Shown: positions 1 through 12,013, counted from the first letter of the stretch. The stretch: 64,000 nt of DNA from Atherinomorus stipes (GCA_023101725.1 JALJCO010003425.1:443615-507614); one strand, 5' to 3'. Translations and numbers: made by a program. Notes: generated by a model from the letters alone, not told the origin.

Positions 1-402
1 TCCCGCGCTGTCCTGTAGATGCTGAGATTCGGTGGTGAATTTCCCTCGCTGTCCTGTAGATGCTGAGATTCGGTGGTGAATTTCCCGCGCTGTCCTGCAG
101 ATGCTGAGATTCGGTGGTGAATTTCCCGCGCTGTCCTGTAGATGCTGAGATTCAGTGGTGAGTTTCCCGCGCTGTCCTGCAGATGCTGAGATTCGGTGGT
201 AAATTTCCCGCGCTGTCCTGCACATGCTGAAATTTGGTGATGAATTTCCCGCGCTGTCCTGTAGATGCTGAGATTCGGTGGTGAGTTTCCCGCGCTGTCC
301 TGCACATGCTGAGATTCGGTGGTGAGTTTCCCGCGCTGTCCTGCACATGCTGAGATTCGGTGGTGAGTTTCCCGTGCTGTCCTGCACATGCTGAGATTCG
401 GT
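1..402. repeat. 41-bp minisatellite, first block
   Basis: About ten head-to-tail copies of a 41-bp unit; the core TCCCGCGCTGTCCTG recurs every 41 bases (positions 1, 42, 83 and on). Units differ by single bases such as GCAGATG, GTAGATG or GCACATG. The array begins before the window and continues at 712 after an inserted foldback element. Open frames through it on both strands are low-complexity artefacts. Confidence 0.95.
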
Positions 403-709
403 CCCAGCCAACATTGAATGTGGGGCCCAGATGGGTTGAATTGTGGCTGTATATATGGGACCCAAGTGGGATTGTCCACGGTTTCCATGGTGGCGCCAAC
501 TGTGTTTTCCCATGTGGTTTTCCACATATGGGGCCCATGTAACTTAAACTATGAGATCTTCAAATTTGCCCAGTTCAAGCCCATGCCTACAGGCTATATG
601 TGAAAACACAGGTGGGACCACCATGGAAACCGTGGAAAAACCCACTTGGGTCCCGTATATACAGCAAAAATTTAACCCATATGGGCCCCACATGGAAATG
701 CTGGCTGGG
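403..709. mobile_element. Foldback MITE inserted in the 41-bp array
   Basis: A 307-bp element whose two ends are imperfect inverted repeats of about 95-100 bp, starting CCCAGCCA and ending TGGCTGGG. Both arms carry the block TTTCCATGGTGG or its complement. The repeat unit is interrupted precisely: joining 402 to 712 restores a normal unit, with GT (or GGT) duplicated at the junction. It has no coding capacity. The superfamily is not certain; the very short target duplication argues against hAT. Confidence 0.85.
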
Positions 710-1108
710 GTGGTGAGTTTCCCGCGCTGTCCTGCAGATGCTGAGATTTGGTGGTGAATTTCCCGCGCTGTCCTGCAGATGCTGAGATTTGGTGGTGAAT
801 TTCCCGCGCTGTCCTGTAGATGCTGAGATTCGGTGGTGAATTTCCCGCGCTGTCCTGCAGATGCTGAGATTCGGTGGTGAATTTCCCGCGCTGTCCTGCA
901 GATGCTGAGATTCGGTGGTGAATTTCCCGCGCTGTCCTGCAGATGCTGAGATTCGGTGGTGAATTTCCCGCGCTGTCCTGCAGATGCTGAGATTCGGTGG
1001 TGAATTTCCCGCGCTGTCCTGTAGATGCTGAGATTCGGTGGTGAATTTCCCGCGCCGTCGTGCAGATGCTGAGATTCGGGGGTGAATTTCCCGCCCTGTC
1101 CTGCAGAT
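710..1108. repeat. 41-bp minisatellite, second block
   Basis: Nearly ten further copies of the 41-bp unit seen at 1-402, separated from them only by the foldback element. The last units are more divergent (CGCCGTCGTG, CGCCCTGTCC), as expected at an array edge. Unique-looking sequence starts at about 1109. Confidence 0.95.
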
Positions 1109-1761
1109 GTGACGTCATTGACGCTGCATTCGCATTCCAGACAGTTCTGATCCAGGAAGGAGACGTCGCCGTGGACCTAGACACTAATTATGTTTACATG
1201 GACAATAATTAATCTATCAGACTGAAATCTCTCCGATTGGAGCTTCCAGCTGAAGTGTTCACATGGACGGGGGGGAAAAGTGATCTGATTGGTTGTTTTT
1301 ACTTGATGGACAGATATGTTCGTCATGCTTTTGACATACGCAATGGCTCCTAAATCGTAAGAAGAGGGATTTTCTTTTTTCAATTTATAAACTTTTGACC
1401 GTTGAAATGCTCAATAATCATTAACTCTTTCAGTGGATCCAAGGTGAACAGCGCCACCTAGAGGCCATGAGGACCGTTTATTTACACTATATTTAAAGAA
1501 GAATTAAAACTAAATAATGAAGATAAAAATGGTCCCAAACCACCTCTAAAGAGGCAAAAACCCACTCCAGTTTATTAGATATGGATTCGTGAGTTGAGAA
1601 AACAAAAATGGATGGAACACCAGCTAATGCTAATGCTAACGTTTAAGGGATATTCTGTAAGTTCTCCTGTTATTTATTCACAAAAATTGATTATTCGGTT
1701 CAAAAGTGTTTTTCCATTAATCAGTAATCACTCCCACCAACAAACTGAAGTGCTCCTGGAA
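1109..1761. other. No gene recognised
   Basis: AT-rich sequence without a convincing reading frame. The only open frames are under 95 codons and have no recognisable motif. It is probably repeat-derived, because the adjoining block 1762-2269 is a dispersed repeat. Confidence 0.5.
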
Positions 1762-2269
1762 GTTCTGAATTTGCCGTTCGTATCATTCATATCTACATGG
1801 AACGGGTCGGCTTGGTGGGGGCAACCATGCCGTGTCGCCATGTTTTTACGTTCAGTCGAAGTGTGACAGCAGGAAACCACAGAAACTCACCGGAGTTGTC
1901 GGTTCAGGTCGAGGTGATGTCTCTGAAAAGTCACTGCGGGTGCAGAGGAGGGAACCGAGTGTTAAACTGATGCTGCGTTCACGTACAGTTGGGCAGACGG
2001 CCGTCTGTAACAAACCAGATGTCATATTCATCACAGAAGCCAAGAGAAAGACGATGAAACATGGGTCAGGGAAAACAAGACGACATCGCCATGACAACAG
2101 ATCCGATGTGGACTGAAGTCTCTCTAACAGACAGACCACGTCTTCACATAGAGGCTGATGATGCCTTTACATGCAGTGCCTGTCGCCCGTCTGCCCGGTT
2201 TCACACGAACGCAGCATGAAAAGTACGAGGGAGCTGCTGATATACAAATGTTACGCAATGTCCCTTTAA
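1762..2269 (+). repeat. Dispersed repeat, copy A (inverse copy at 62.2-62.7 kb)
   Basis: About 510 bp matching, as reverse complement, 62,195-62,713. Shared landmarks are a GAATTTGCCGTTCGTA edge, a block around CATCGCCATGACAACA, a block around GGTTTCACACGAACGCAGCATG, and a TCCCTTTAA edge. Small indels show the copies are old. Frames in both copies are short and disagree, so I read it as a non-coding mobile repeat of unknown class. Confidence 0.8.
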
Positions 2270-3109
2270 TGCTAATGCTAACGTCAATGCTAACAGAAGC
2301 CCTGAAGCATCTGCAGCTTCTTCTAGAAACAAACATCTAACACTCGTTGGAAAGAAAGAATTTTTAAGAAAAAAGAGAGAAAATCAGCTGTTGATGCAGA
2401 AAATGTCTGTTATGTTTGGAAGTTCTTTAAAAATTCTAAGAAAAGTTTAAATAAATAAATTGTTGAATGAAATTTTGTGCTTTAACTTCCTGTTTAAGCA
2501 AATAAAATCCAGATTTTTACAGATTATTTAAACTGAGCCTTTTTATTTCCAATGTGATCTATTACTGCAGCATTTTATCTCTTTTTTAAATCAGTTTCCA
2601 TCAGTTTTTTTCTGTTGTTCCTCTTTTTGTAGTAAAATGTTGTAGATTTTGTGTTTATAGCCTAATTCTGATTTGTTCTTGTAGGAGTCTGATTTTATTC
2701 CATGAATTATACGTGTGATATAAATGTGTTTGTGACCATCTCAGAATATATTTTATATGATGTTATTCATGTTTATCAGCCACATTTTACAGGTTCAGTC
2801 TGTTAAAGCAGCTGGATTTGCTTTAGTTATTAAAGGTGCCATGACATCAAATTTCCCTTTTCTGGGGTTTCGGGTGTATAATCTGATCTGCTGTGCTCTG
2901 ATGAGTTCATGTGAATGTCAGAGTGAGAATCAGAGTTCCTGGTTTTAGTCTGTCAGCTTTGTTTCTCTGCTCAGAAACAGTTGAATCAGACAGCAGCTTA
3001 TCATTCTACGTAGTTTTATCATTCTACGTAGTTCAATTGCACAGTTTCAACCTGGCTTCCCTCCCCTGCACAGGACTGAAACCGCACTCATGAAGATCTC
3101 TAAACCTCC
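2270..3109. other. No gene recognised
   Basis: AT-rich spacer. Around 2835-2900 it holds a segment starting TTAAAGGTGCCATGACATC, which resembles the edge of a dispersed fish repeat, and at 3006-3033 a tandem duplication of an ATCATTCTACGTAGTT-like 16-mer. No coding evidence is visible. Confidence 0.5.
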
Positions 3110-3490
3110 TCATGGCTTCTGACTCTGGCTTCTGACAGCACCCTCTCCTTCCAGTCTCACATTAACAACATCACCCAGTCCGCCTACTTCCACCTGCATA
3201 ACATCTCTCGTCTCCGTCCCTCTCTCACTCCCCAACCTACCGCCGTCCTTGTTCACAGCCTCATCACCTCTCACATTGACGACTGTAATTCACTTCTGTT
3301 CCACCTTCTAAATAAGTCCCTCCAAAAACTGCAGCTCCTTCCAAACTCTGCAGCACACCTTATTACACGGACCCCGATTTCTCATCATATCACTCCCATC
3401 CTGCAGCAACTCCACTGGCTCCCCATCAAACAAAGAATCATCTTCGAACTCCTCCTCACTACATTCATGGCCCTCCATAACAGGGCTTCA
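3110..3490 (+). mobile_element. LINE (L2/CR1-like) ORF2 C-terminal fragment
   Basis: From about 3147 a single plus frame is open and reads as the end of an L2/CR1-type reverse transcriptase: [17 protein letters not shown], then [26 protein letters not shown] and [13 protein letters not shown]. These match the conserved C-terminal block that follows the catalytic domain in this LINE group (compare HAFITSRIDYCNALLFG at 58.4 kb). The 5' part with endonuclease and catalytic RT is absent. The frame runs directly into the 61-bp array, whose first unit is its natural continuation ([11 protein letters not shown]). Confidence 0.85.
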
Positions 3491-4171
3491 CCTTCCATCT
3501 CTGATCTCCTTCACGTTAACACCCGTACCCGCTCCCTACCGTCCTCCCTCACCTTCCATCTCTGATGTCCTTCACGTTAACACCCCTACCCGCTCCCTAC
3601 CATCCTCCTTCACCTTCCATCTCTGATCTCCTTCACGTTAACACCCGTACCCGCTCCCTACCATCCTCCCTCACCTTCCATCTCTGATCTCCTTTACGTT
3701 AACACCCCTACCCGCTCCCTACCATCCTCCCTCACCTTCCATCTCTGATGTCCTTCACGTTAACACCCCTACCCGCTCCCTACCGTCCTCCCTCACCTTC
3801 CATCTCTGATCTCCTTCACGTTAACACCCCTACCCGCTCCCTACCGTCCTTCTTCACCTTCCATCTCTGATGTCCTTCACGTTAACACCCCTACCCGCTC
3901 CCTACCGTCCTCCCTCACCTTCCATCTATGATCTCCTTCATGTTAACACCCGTACCCGCTCCCTACCGTCCTCCCTCACCTTCCATCTCTGATCTCCTTC
4001 ACGGTAACACCCCTACCCACTCCCTACCGTCCTCCCTCACTTCCATCTCTGATCTCCTTCACGTTAACACCCCTACCCGCTCCCTACCGTCCTCCCTCAC
4101 CTTCCATCTCTGATGTCCTTCACGTTAACACCCCTACCCGCTCCCTTCCGTCCTCCCTCACCTTCCATCTC
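3491..4171 (+). repeat. 61-bp tandem array derived from LINE coding sequence, block 1
   Basis: About 11 copies of a 61-bp unit beginning CCTTCCATCTCTGATCTCC and spaced at 3491, 3552, 3613, 3674 and on. The first unit is in frame with the preceding LINE fragment and encodes the C-terminal [19 protein letters not shown] block, so the array is an expansion of LINE coding sequence. Because 61 is not a multiple of three, later units change frame and do not encode a protein. Two more blocks of the same array lie at 7,488 and 9,716. Confidence 0.93.
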
Positions 4172-4179
4172 TTCCATGC

Positions 4180-5451
4180 TCAGAAGGAGCAGTTTGAACT
4201 TAATGTGGTGGGAGATGGGGAGCCAATGCAGGTTCTGGAGGACGGGGGTGATGTGGTCATGGGAACGAGAGTGAGTGAGGAGGCGGGCAGCAGAATTCTG
4301 GATGTACTGAAGTTTATTGAGCTTAGGAGGTGGAGCCAAAAAGAATGCTGTTGCAGTCGTCTAGGCGAGAGGTGATGAAGGCGTGAATGAGGGTTTCAGC
4401 GGCTTTGAAGGTGAGAGAGGAGTGAAGACGGGCGATAATACGGAGATGGAAGAATGCTGTCTTGGTAATGTGGTTGATATGGGGTTCAAAAGTGAGGTTG
4501 GTATCAAATATCACGCCAAGATTACGGATGTGGGGGGAGGGAGAAAGGACGGAGTTACCAATGGTGATGGAAAAGTGAGGGGACTTTGTGAGTGACTTGG
4601 GGCCGTTGATGATGAGGTCTGTTTTATCACAGTTTAGCTTGAGAAAGTTTTTTTGCATCCAGAGATTAATTTCCAGCAGGCAGTTGGTGAGAGTGGTGAT
4701 AGTTGTGGAAGAGATGGTTTTGGTGGAGATGTAAAGCTGGATGTCATCAGCGTAGCAGTGGAAGTTGAGGTTATGACGACGAATGATGTGACCAAGGGGG
4801 AGGAGGTAGAGGATGAAGAGAAGAGGACCAAGCACAGAACCTTGAGGGATGCCATGGGACAGGGGGGCAGTGGAGGAGGTGCAGTTGTTGGTCTTGATGA
4901 ATTGTTGTCTATCTGAGAGGTAGGATTTGAACCAGGTGAGGGCATTACCGGTGATGTTGAGGGAGGACTGGAGACGGGACAGGAGGATGGAGTGGTTGAT
5001 GGTATCGAAGGCTGCAGAAAGGTCAAGCAGGATGAGAATGCTGAGGTGTCCTGAATCGGAGGAGCTCATTGGTGACTTTAAGAAGGGCAGATTCTGTGCT
5101 GTGTTTATTGCGGAATCCAGATTGAAAAGTTTCGTAGAGGTTGTTGGAGGTGAGATGAGTTTTCAGCGGAGCAGCAACGACACGTTCAAGGGTTTTGGAC
5201 GAGAATGGGAGGTTGGAGATGGGCCGAAAATTACTGGGAGAGTTTGGGTCGAGTCCGGGTTTTTTGAGGATGGGTGAGACAAAGGCAAGTTTGACAGGTG
5301 TGGGGACAGTGCTGGTGCTGACAGAGGTGTTAATGATCCTGGTGATGAGGGGGGAGATGACAGGGAGGCAGCTCTTGAGGAGGGCATTTGGGATCGTGTC
5401 CAGACAAGATGAGGAGTTCTTTGTTCCAGATATGAGTTCGGGCAGGTCCAA
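4180..5451 (-). pseudogene. Reverse transcriptase region of the minus-strand LINE
   Basis: Three overlapping minus frames cover the RT domain. The first (5,451-5,023) has ILKKPGLDPNSPSNFRPISN and FQSGFRNKHSTESALLK. The second (5,069-4,323) has the catalytic LLDLSAAFDTINH, GIPQGSVLGPLLFILYL and the YADD active site (CYADDIQLY). The third (4,339-4,172) has LQYIQNSAARLLTHS and LQNLHWLPISHHIKFK. The order matches L2/CR1-type ORF2. The frame changes near 5,060 and 4,330 make this copy unable to encode an intact enzyme as sequenced. Confidence 0.88.
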
Positions 5452-7148
5452 GGGGGAAATAAGGGAGAAGTGAGACAGAGGGGGGCTTCAGGAGGAGAGG
5501 GGGAGAGGGGGTGATGGGTGTGGTCACTAAACTGCTATGGATGGAGTCAATTTTGTTTTGAAAAAATGAAAGAAATGAGTTGCATTTGTCGGAGGTGAAG
5601 GAGCTGGAGATGTTTTTAGGTGGGGAGAGGAGTTTGTTGATGGTGGAGAAGAGAGCCTTTGGGTTATTGGAGCCAGAGTTGATAAGGTGAGAGTAGTAGG
5701 TGGTCCGAGCAGATTTCAGGGTGTCTTTGTACTCTTGCAGATAGTCGGTGTAGGCTTGAAGGTGGATGGTGAGGTGTGTTTTTTTGTAGAGTCGTTCCAG
5801 CTGTCGTTTATGGGATTTCATGTGATGAAGTTCAGCGGTGAACCAGGGAGCAGAGTGGGTGAAGCTGACAGATCTGGATTTGAGGGGAGCTAACTGATCT
5901 AGGCAGGAGGAGAGGGTCTGGTTATAATACTCTATCAAGTCAGTGGGGTTGTCGGATGATGGGGGTGGTGAAGCAGACATGGTCGTGGATAATGAAACTG
6001 AGAGTTCAGAGGGGGAGATGGATTTGATGTTTCTGAAAGAGACCTCCCCACCCCCATTTCGAGGGGTGGGGAGGTTTATGCCTGCTGTTATTGCCAGGTG
6101 ATCGGAGATATGGAGGTTGAGGCTGGAGATGTGAGGGATTGTGAGACCAGAAGAGCAGACCAGGTCGAGGATGTGTCCATGGTTATGGGTGGGGAAGTTA
6201 ACATGCTGGATGAGGTTGTGGGATTGCAGGAGGTCCAGGAAGTCAGAGGCAGATTTACAGCTGGTGTTGTCGATGTAGAAGTTGCAATCGCCAGTGATGA
6301 GGACCGAAGATGATATGGCAGACAGCTGGGTGAGAAAATGGGAGAAGTCGGAGAGGAATGAGGAGTTTGGCTTGGGAGGGCGGTAGATGATGGCAGTGAC
6401 AAGTGGGGTGGGACCAGGAAGTCTGAAGGCAAGGTGTTCAAAGGAGGGAGCAGAGGAGATTGGGATGGTGGTTATCTTCAAATCTTTTTTAAAAATAGCA
6501 GCAACCCCACCTCCACGCCCCTCAGTACGAGGCTGTTCTATGTATGTGTATCCGGTGGGGGGTGCTCTGGTTTAGGGAAAAATAGTCCAAGGGCATATGC
6601 CAGGTTTCAGTGAGACAGAGAAAGTCAAGCTTATGGTCAGTTATAAATTCATTTAAAAGGAGACTTTTATTGTTGAGTGAGTGGATGTTGAGGAGGGTGA
6701 ATTTCAGGTGAGTCTGTTCGCTGATTGGCTGTGGATGACGCGGAAGTGTGCGGAGATTGGAGCTGAGCTGTCTCATGTGTTGTTTGCGTTGATGACGTGG
6801 TGGATGTTTGCGGAAGCGGTGGGTCAGTATGGAGGGAATGGGGTTTGAATATGATGAAATGGGATTAACTGGGCTGATGGGGCTGTAGTGACCACTGGGG
6901 TAAAAGTCTGCTGGATCATAAGAGCATTGTGGGTTTGTGGTGGAAGTGAAGAGCGGAGACATGACGAGGAGCAGCAGCTGTAGGAGGCGGCAGGTCAGGA
7001 GCGTGGAGGTGGGTGCTAGCTTGCTGCTAGCTGCAGGATCGACAGACACCTTGATCTGAAGAGACGCTGCGAAACCCAGGTGTATCAGGAAGAGGGACAG
7101 CAGCATGCCAGTGAACTGAGGAGAAAGAGGGGAGACCGGAGCCAGCAA
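5330..7148 (-). pseudogene. AP-endonuclease region of the minus-strand LINE
   Basis: Two minus frames cover the N-terminal half of ORF2. The one at 7,148-6,522 carries LLNIHSLNNKSLLLNEFI and DFLCLTETW, the start of the endonuclease fold. The one at 6,481-5,330 carries IYRPPK, the metal-site motif ITGDCNFYID and ISDHLAI, then the linker to the RT (PKALFSTINKLLSPP). This is the exonuclease/endonuclease/phosphatase fold that nicks target DNA for target-primed reverse transcription. A frameshift near 6,500 separates the two pieces and another near 5,450 separates them from the RT. Confidence 0.85.
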
Positions 7149-7487
7149 AAAATCGAGGATTGTAGATGGAGTAGATGGTGGAGCAGCCAGGGTGGAGGCT
7201 GTATGGTACCAAGTGAAAACTTACACGCCCGGGCTCCAGTGAAATACCTAGGTGAAATAACCTTGCACAGTGGAGTAGACAGGAGGGAAACTTACCACGG
7301 AGGGCCCAATGCATGGGCCCGCTGCGATGGATTCAGAATGGTAAGTTTCCAGTTAACTCCTGAAGTGTGTAACGTCACCGTCAGCTCGCTCGTCAGGTTG
7401 CACGTTTCCACTGATTCCTATTTCTGTCTTTGACTTTGACTTCAGCCACCAGTGCAGAGTATACGAAGAGGAAAGCAAACTGGGGGG

Positions 7488-7732
7488 TGTTAACACCCTA
7501 CCCGCTCCCTACCGTCCTCCCTCACCTTCCATCTCTGATCTCCTTCACGTTAACACCCCTACCCGCTCCCTACCGTCCTCCCTCACCTTCCATCTCTGAT
7601 GTCCTTCACGTTAACACCCCTACCCGCTCCCTACTGTCCTCCTTCACCTTCCATCTCTGATGTCCTTCACGTTAACACCCCTACCCGCTCCCTACCATCC
7701 TCCCTCACCTTCCATCTCTGATCTCCTTCACG
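7488..7732 (+). repeat. 61-bp LINE-derived array, block 2
   Basis: Four units of the 61-bp repeat, same orientation and phase as 3,491-4,171. The block starts in mid-unit at GTTAACACC and ends in mid-unit at CTCCTTCACG, where the hAT element begins. Confidence 0.93.
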
Positions 7733-9715
7733 CAGAGGCGGACTTACCATTAGGCAATAGTAGGCAATCGCTTGGGGCCCCCAAACGGAGGAGGGCTCCG
7801 ACCAGCTGGGAAAAATCATGCTTTTCATTCATAGCGCCTTTTCTCCCATCATTCTCCTTCATCCACACATACGCAGGTGTGATGCAGGTCTGGTTCATGT
7901 CCGCCGCTCCTCCTGCATCTGTGTCCTCCGTCCCTGCACTTTTATTTGCCATTACAACTGTTTAATTCATTATTTACATGCGGCAACGTGTTTTTCCGAG
8001 CTGTATTTGAACGCACCATGTAACACGCGCTAAATGCCAGCATCCGGTGCTCCGCCAGCAGGAGAGCTGCAGGTGTTCCTCGTGTCCAGCAAACCAGAAC
8101 CAGCAAATGACAGAAAACGTTGGAGTTTTTCCCCAAACAGCTGATGTAAGATGAGTAAAACTGTTCTGTCGGTGATGATTGACTAGTTATCGTGTAAGCT
8201 AGCTGGTTAGAAAACTGTTGTTACCTAAGTTTCATTTAGTGTTGGGGAACAGCTGTTTCTTTTGCCAGTTAGAATATTATAACACATAACTCTTGAAATA
8301 AAGCAGCTTAATCACTGTTTACCTGTGGTACGGGGGTCTACAGAGGAAACTTTGGGCTGGTTTTTCTGTGAAATAACTTGGAAATACAATCAGTCGCAGG
8401 CTGGAGGTTTCTGGGCTTTTTTTCTTAAGTATAGTCCACAAATAAATAAGGAAATATGTAAAATATAATAAAACAGGAGAAAGACGTGGATAGAAGGGTC
8501 ACTGTGCAGCATGCTGCCCCCAAATAACTCCTTATCTGAGTCTCACGGACATCAGTTTCACCGTCTCAACAAGATAAAAATGAAAAATTATTAATTCATG
8601 TGGGATTTTTTGTATGTGTGGTCTTAAAATAATATGTCATTATTTTTCATAGTTTAATTTTCAAAAGCACTAATGGGGTCCTACTCGTTCTCACTATGTC
8701 CTCCTTTACAGCAAAAATATCTATTCAACAAAAACATGCTAGTTTAGTCATATGAACACATTTTTGTTACATTTCAAATTACTGCATATAAAGTGTTGTG
8801 GTTCTCAGAAAAGCCTGTAAATATTATTTTATTGACATGCATCAGCAGCTGCTTTGTGTTTGCTGCTGAAACTACTTTTATTTTGCACCTTCAGTAAAAC
8901 ATAAATGCCACACACTTAATTTCTGAGCAGCTTATTTTTATTTTTTACTCTTTTTTTCAAATCATGCCTCACTCACGGATTAGTGTTGAGTTTGTGTTTG
9001 AATTACATTTTCTACAACAATGAAATTAACCTATAAGAACATTTTAAGAATTAGAGAACACATTGCCTTTTAATTAAATAATCAAAGTAACTGAGTTACT
9101 TTTTGGAAGAAATAACTTGTAACTAACGAGTTACTTTTTCAGTTACCACCACAACACTGGTTCCATTCCCTGCTTATTAGTTCATACTGGGAACAACCTC
9201 AGTCCTCCTTCAGTTCTTTGCAGAACTTGTGTTCATTATTGTTTTCCTCATATTTAAAATAAATCTTTCTGCTACAACAGAGAGAGGAGGACAGAGAGGA
9301 GACATCAGACCAGAGACCAGAAGCATGGATGATGATGATGATGATGATACTGGGTCTTCACTGGTAAAGGAAAGATTAGAACTTGTTGTGAAAGACATCT
9401 ATTAGGCAGAGAAACCAGGCAGGGTTTTGGTAAGATGTTTTTATTTGTCTGACCATGAAGAACTCACTGTAAAGAACGAACCCTGAGTTGAATAATTTCT
9501 AGAGCCTCTAGTAGCTCTACAATTGAGTTGGTAGGTGACTTTGAAGAGAAATAGATTAGAAAAATTGCATTTTGACATATTCTGGTGCTATATCCGAAAC
9601 TTATTTCTCACTTTCTACTCTTTTTTTAGTCTAAGTTTCCTATTGACAGGTCCAGATTTGAAGGGCCCCCTAGCTAAGTTCGCCTTGGGCCCCCAAAATG
9701 CTAAATCCGCCACTG
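7733..9715. mobile_element. hAT-type non-autonomous transposon in the 61-bp array
   Basis: A 1,983-bp element with short imperfect terminal inverted repeats: the left end CAGAGGCGGACTTACCATT and the right end, complemented, CAGTGGCGGATTTAGCATT. The flanks are CCTTCACG (7,725-7,732) and CCTTCAAA (9,716-9,723), an 8-bp target duplication with two later substitutions inside a known 61-bp unit. The CAG...CTG ends and 8-bp duplication are typical of hAT. No transposase is seen. Inside, near 9,095-9,165, GAGTTACTTTTT-type motifs ending CCACAACACTGG may be the end of a second, nested element. Confidence 0.88.
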
Positions 9716-9800
9716 CCTTCAAATTAACACCCCTACCAGCTCCCTACCATCCTCCCTCACCTTCCATCTCTGATCTCCTTCACATTAACACCCCTTCCCT
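9716..9800 (+). repeat. 61-bp LINE-derived array, block 3
   Basis: The last unit and a half of the 61-bp repeat, restarting with the target duplication of the hAT element and ending near CACCCCTTCCC. Removing the hAT element joins it perfectly to block 2. Confidence 0.9.
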
Positions 9801-11503
9801 GTTCCCCCACACTGATAAACATTCACTGTCTAAAGAGCCCATGATGCTGACAGATAGCTTTTAGCAAACTCTGTTCACTAGCTACCAGCAGCCTACCTAG
9901 TTTCTTTTAATGAGGTTGTAGCCAATCAAAATGAAGTCAACTTGCTCTCCAGGTAGAACTGCAAATCATTAACGCAACCCAACCCTTTTACTGAGTAGGG
10001 AAAACTGGCACGCTAAAACAATTCCCTGCTGTAAAAAGTGGCATTTATTGTCTTTGGAGAGTTGACATATGCAGCAATATCAGCTACATGTTTATAGTGA
10101 TATGTCATCATTCTTTTAAATACTTGTTATATCCTCCAGCACGGCTCTAAATCATTGTTTTTGATTACCAGCCAATGAGGCCAGCAGATCCAAAAAGTTA
10201 CAAGCTAATAAGACCTTTCACCCCCCAAAGGTTTTGGAGAGGGGGATAATCCAGATTATAAGCACACCTGAATTCATTTAATGCAGCTTTCAGACTTGCT
10301 CTGGAAAGCTGCAGTAATAGCTCAAAGTTCCAAGATGTAGGGTGATGCAGTATACCCTTAAGACTTAAAACAAGTAGTAAAAGTCCAAAGTAATAGTTTG
10401 AACTATATATCTTTTGTACCGTTTGCATTCAGTCAAACGTTCCGCTCTCTAACCTCAGACTGGTAGCAGACATGTATGGCTAGTCACATGTCATAAGAGT
10501 GTAAATGCAGCGGCTAAACATAGACTGTTTATAGAAATAGATGTAGTATCCAGTTACATCCACTGTAACTTAAGTCTGTAGTTTCCACAGCATTATTGGT
10601 GTATAATGGACAAATCCTTACTGTAGAATCTGTTTTCAGTATGTTGCTGTAGTTCCTCAAAGCATCATGGTCATTTTTTAAAATTCTACAGTAAATAATA
10701 TCTTCCTGTGGATCATATTACAGTAATTTCTAGCAGGAAAAGGAGGGAAGCCACGAAGACAAAGCTGATAGGAGAAAAGCAGCCTAAGTACACCACAGAC
10801 TGTAAAGAAACTTTATAGATTTGTTTGCCTGCCCTAATATTTTAACGTGCCGGTGACGTTCAATGCCATCTCCGCCCACTCAGTACTGTCTGCAAAGGAA
10901 GAGAAGAGGCTGGACTGTGCAAGTTTAGCTAGCTTGGTGAGTAAAGTTTTGTCATCAACGTTAGCAATCAATCAGTCTAATTAATTATAATTCTCAGTCT
11001 AAACTCGGCTGAAAATAGAAAAATCACCACAACTGGCTACTATGTTTTGACGGCGATAGGTCTTAATATGAGCTACCTGTAGCTGTTAGCAACGCTACCT
11101 GTAGCTGAGCTGACAGCATCTATAGCTCGCTACTTAGCTTCAACTGTGTTAACATAGACTTGCAGATATTAATCGATAATGTACATTCATGAAATTATCT
11201 GCTTTTAAAATTGTTTTTCAAGGGACAAAGTCTTACTCTTGCAACTGGCTACTTTGATGTTGGAAATAAAGACGTGAAATCAGGATTTAATGACCGCCGC
11301 AGCGGAGAAATAAAAAGCTGGTTCAACTTTGTCATCTCGACGATTTTTTTTTCTTTTCAGAGGAACAAATTGTTCGGGCAGGAGGGAAGAAGTATTTAGG
11401 AGAATAACGGCCGACTGAAAACCCCTTGTCTTTACTGGCTGGCGTGGAAAATGGTGAGTATCAAAGCAGCCTAGTGACTGGAGTTTAAACAAACAGTTTG
11501 AAA
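9801..11503. other. No coding gene; possible 5' non-coding exons
   Basis: Up to about 10,850 the sequence is AT-rich and I see nothing identifiable. Two strong donor-like sites precede the decayed gene: AGCTTG|GTGAGT at 10,936 and AAAATG|GTGAGT at 11,453. They could end 5' non-coding exons of the gene that follows. This rests on splice-site resemblance only. Confidence 0.35.
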
Positions 11504-12013
11504 ATGTTGTACAGGGGCAGACAGTGTGGCTTTTCTGCGGAAAATATACCGAAGTATGTAAACCATGCGAAAGTGCACAGAAACTATGCAAACTACAGGT
11601 TTCCATGTGGGATGTGTCCCTTAAGTCTCAAGACTTGGTCTGCCCTGCGCACACACATGTACCGCAACCACACAAAACAGAAACCCGCCATCAGACCTTC
11701 TAAGTGTTTTGTCGAGGAATGTCAAGTTGAAGGGTGCACTTTTAAAAGTTCACAATTTTCCACTGTGTGTGGGCATTTAAAGATGCACATGGGGGACGGG
11801 AAAAAGATCGTTTGTCCGTTCAGTTGCTGTCAAAAGCAGTTTAGCATCCGATCATCATTCACGTCACACATCAGCAGGAAACATGCAAAAGAGTTGGTAG
11901 AAAGCACAGAGGGCGGGGTGAGCACAGATACCACAGGAGTGCATGGTGATGATGATGATGATGATGATATGAAAACTGACATGGCAAAGACTGTTATCCC
12001 CCCCCCCCCCCCG
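11504..12013 (+). pseudogene. C2H2 zinc-finger exon of the decayed gene
   Basis: About 170 codons starting MLYRGRQCGFSAENI. At least three C2H2 fingers are visible: FPCGMCPLSLKTW...HMYRNH (C-x2-C, H-x4-H), CQVEGCTFKSSQ...HLKMHM, and VCPFSCCQKQFS...HISRKH. An acidic Asp run (DDDDDDD) follows. The role would be nucleic-acid binding. The frame is lost in a run of 14 C at 12,000-12,013; immediately after it the other frame continues without a gap (DVGDGEKDKDIFLTILAL), so the real exon extends beyond the C run. That run is either a slippage mutation or a sequencing error. Confidence 0.75.

Larger units (their letters stand above)
4172..7487 (-). mobile_element. LINE (L2/CR1-like), minus strand, inserted in the 61-bp array
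   Basis: A 3.3-kb non-LTR retrotransposon carrying apurinic endonuclease and reverse transcriptase, broken by at least four frame changes. It is bounded on both sides by 61-bp array units. The 3' side (low coordinate) ends abruptly at the codons FKLLLLS, before the expected C-terminal segment and tail, so it is 3'-truncated or rearranged. The 5' side includes about 340 bp (7,149-7,487) without a recognisable frame, possibly 5' UTR. Confidence 0.85.

Noticed and set aside
7149..7487. Possible snRNA or separate gene 5' of the minus LINE
   Set aside because: Splice-site-like GGTAAGT complements occur, but no snRNA core or conserved frame could be matched; more likely LINE 5' sequence.
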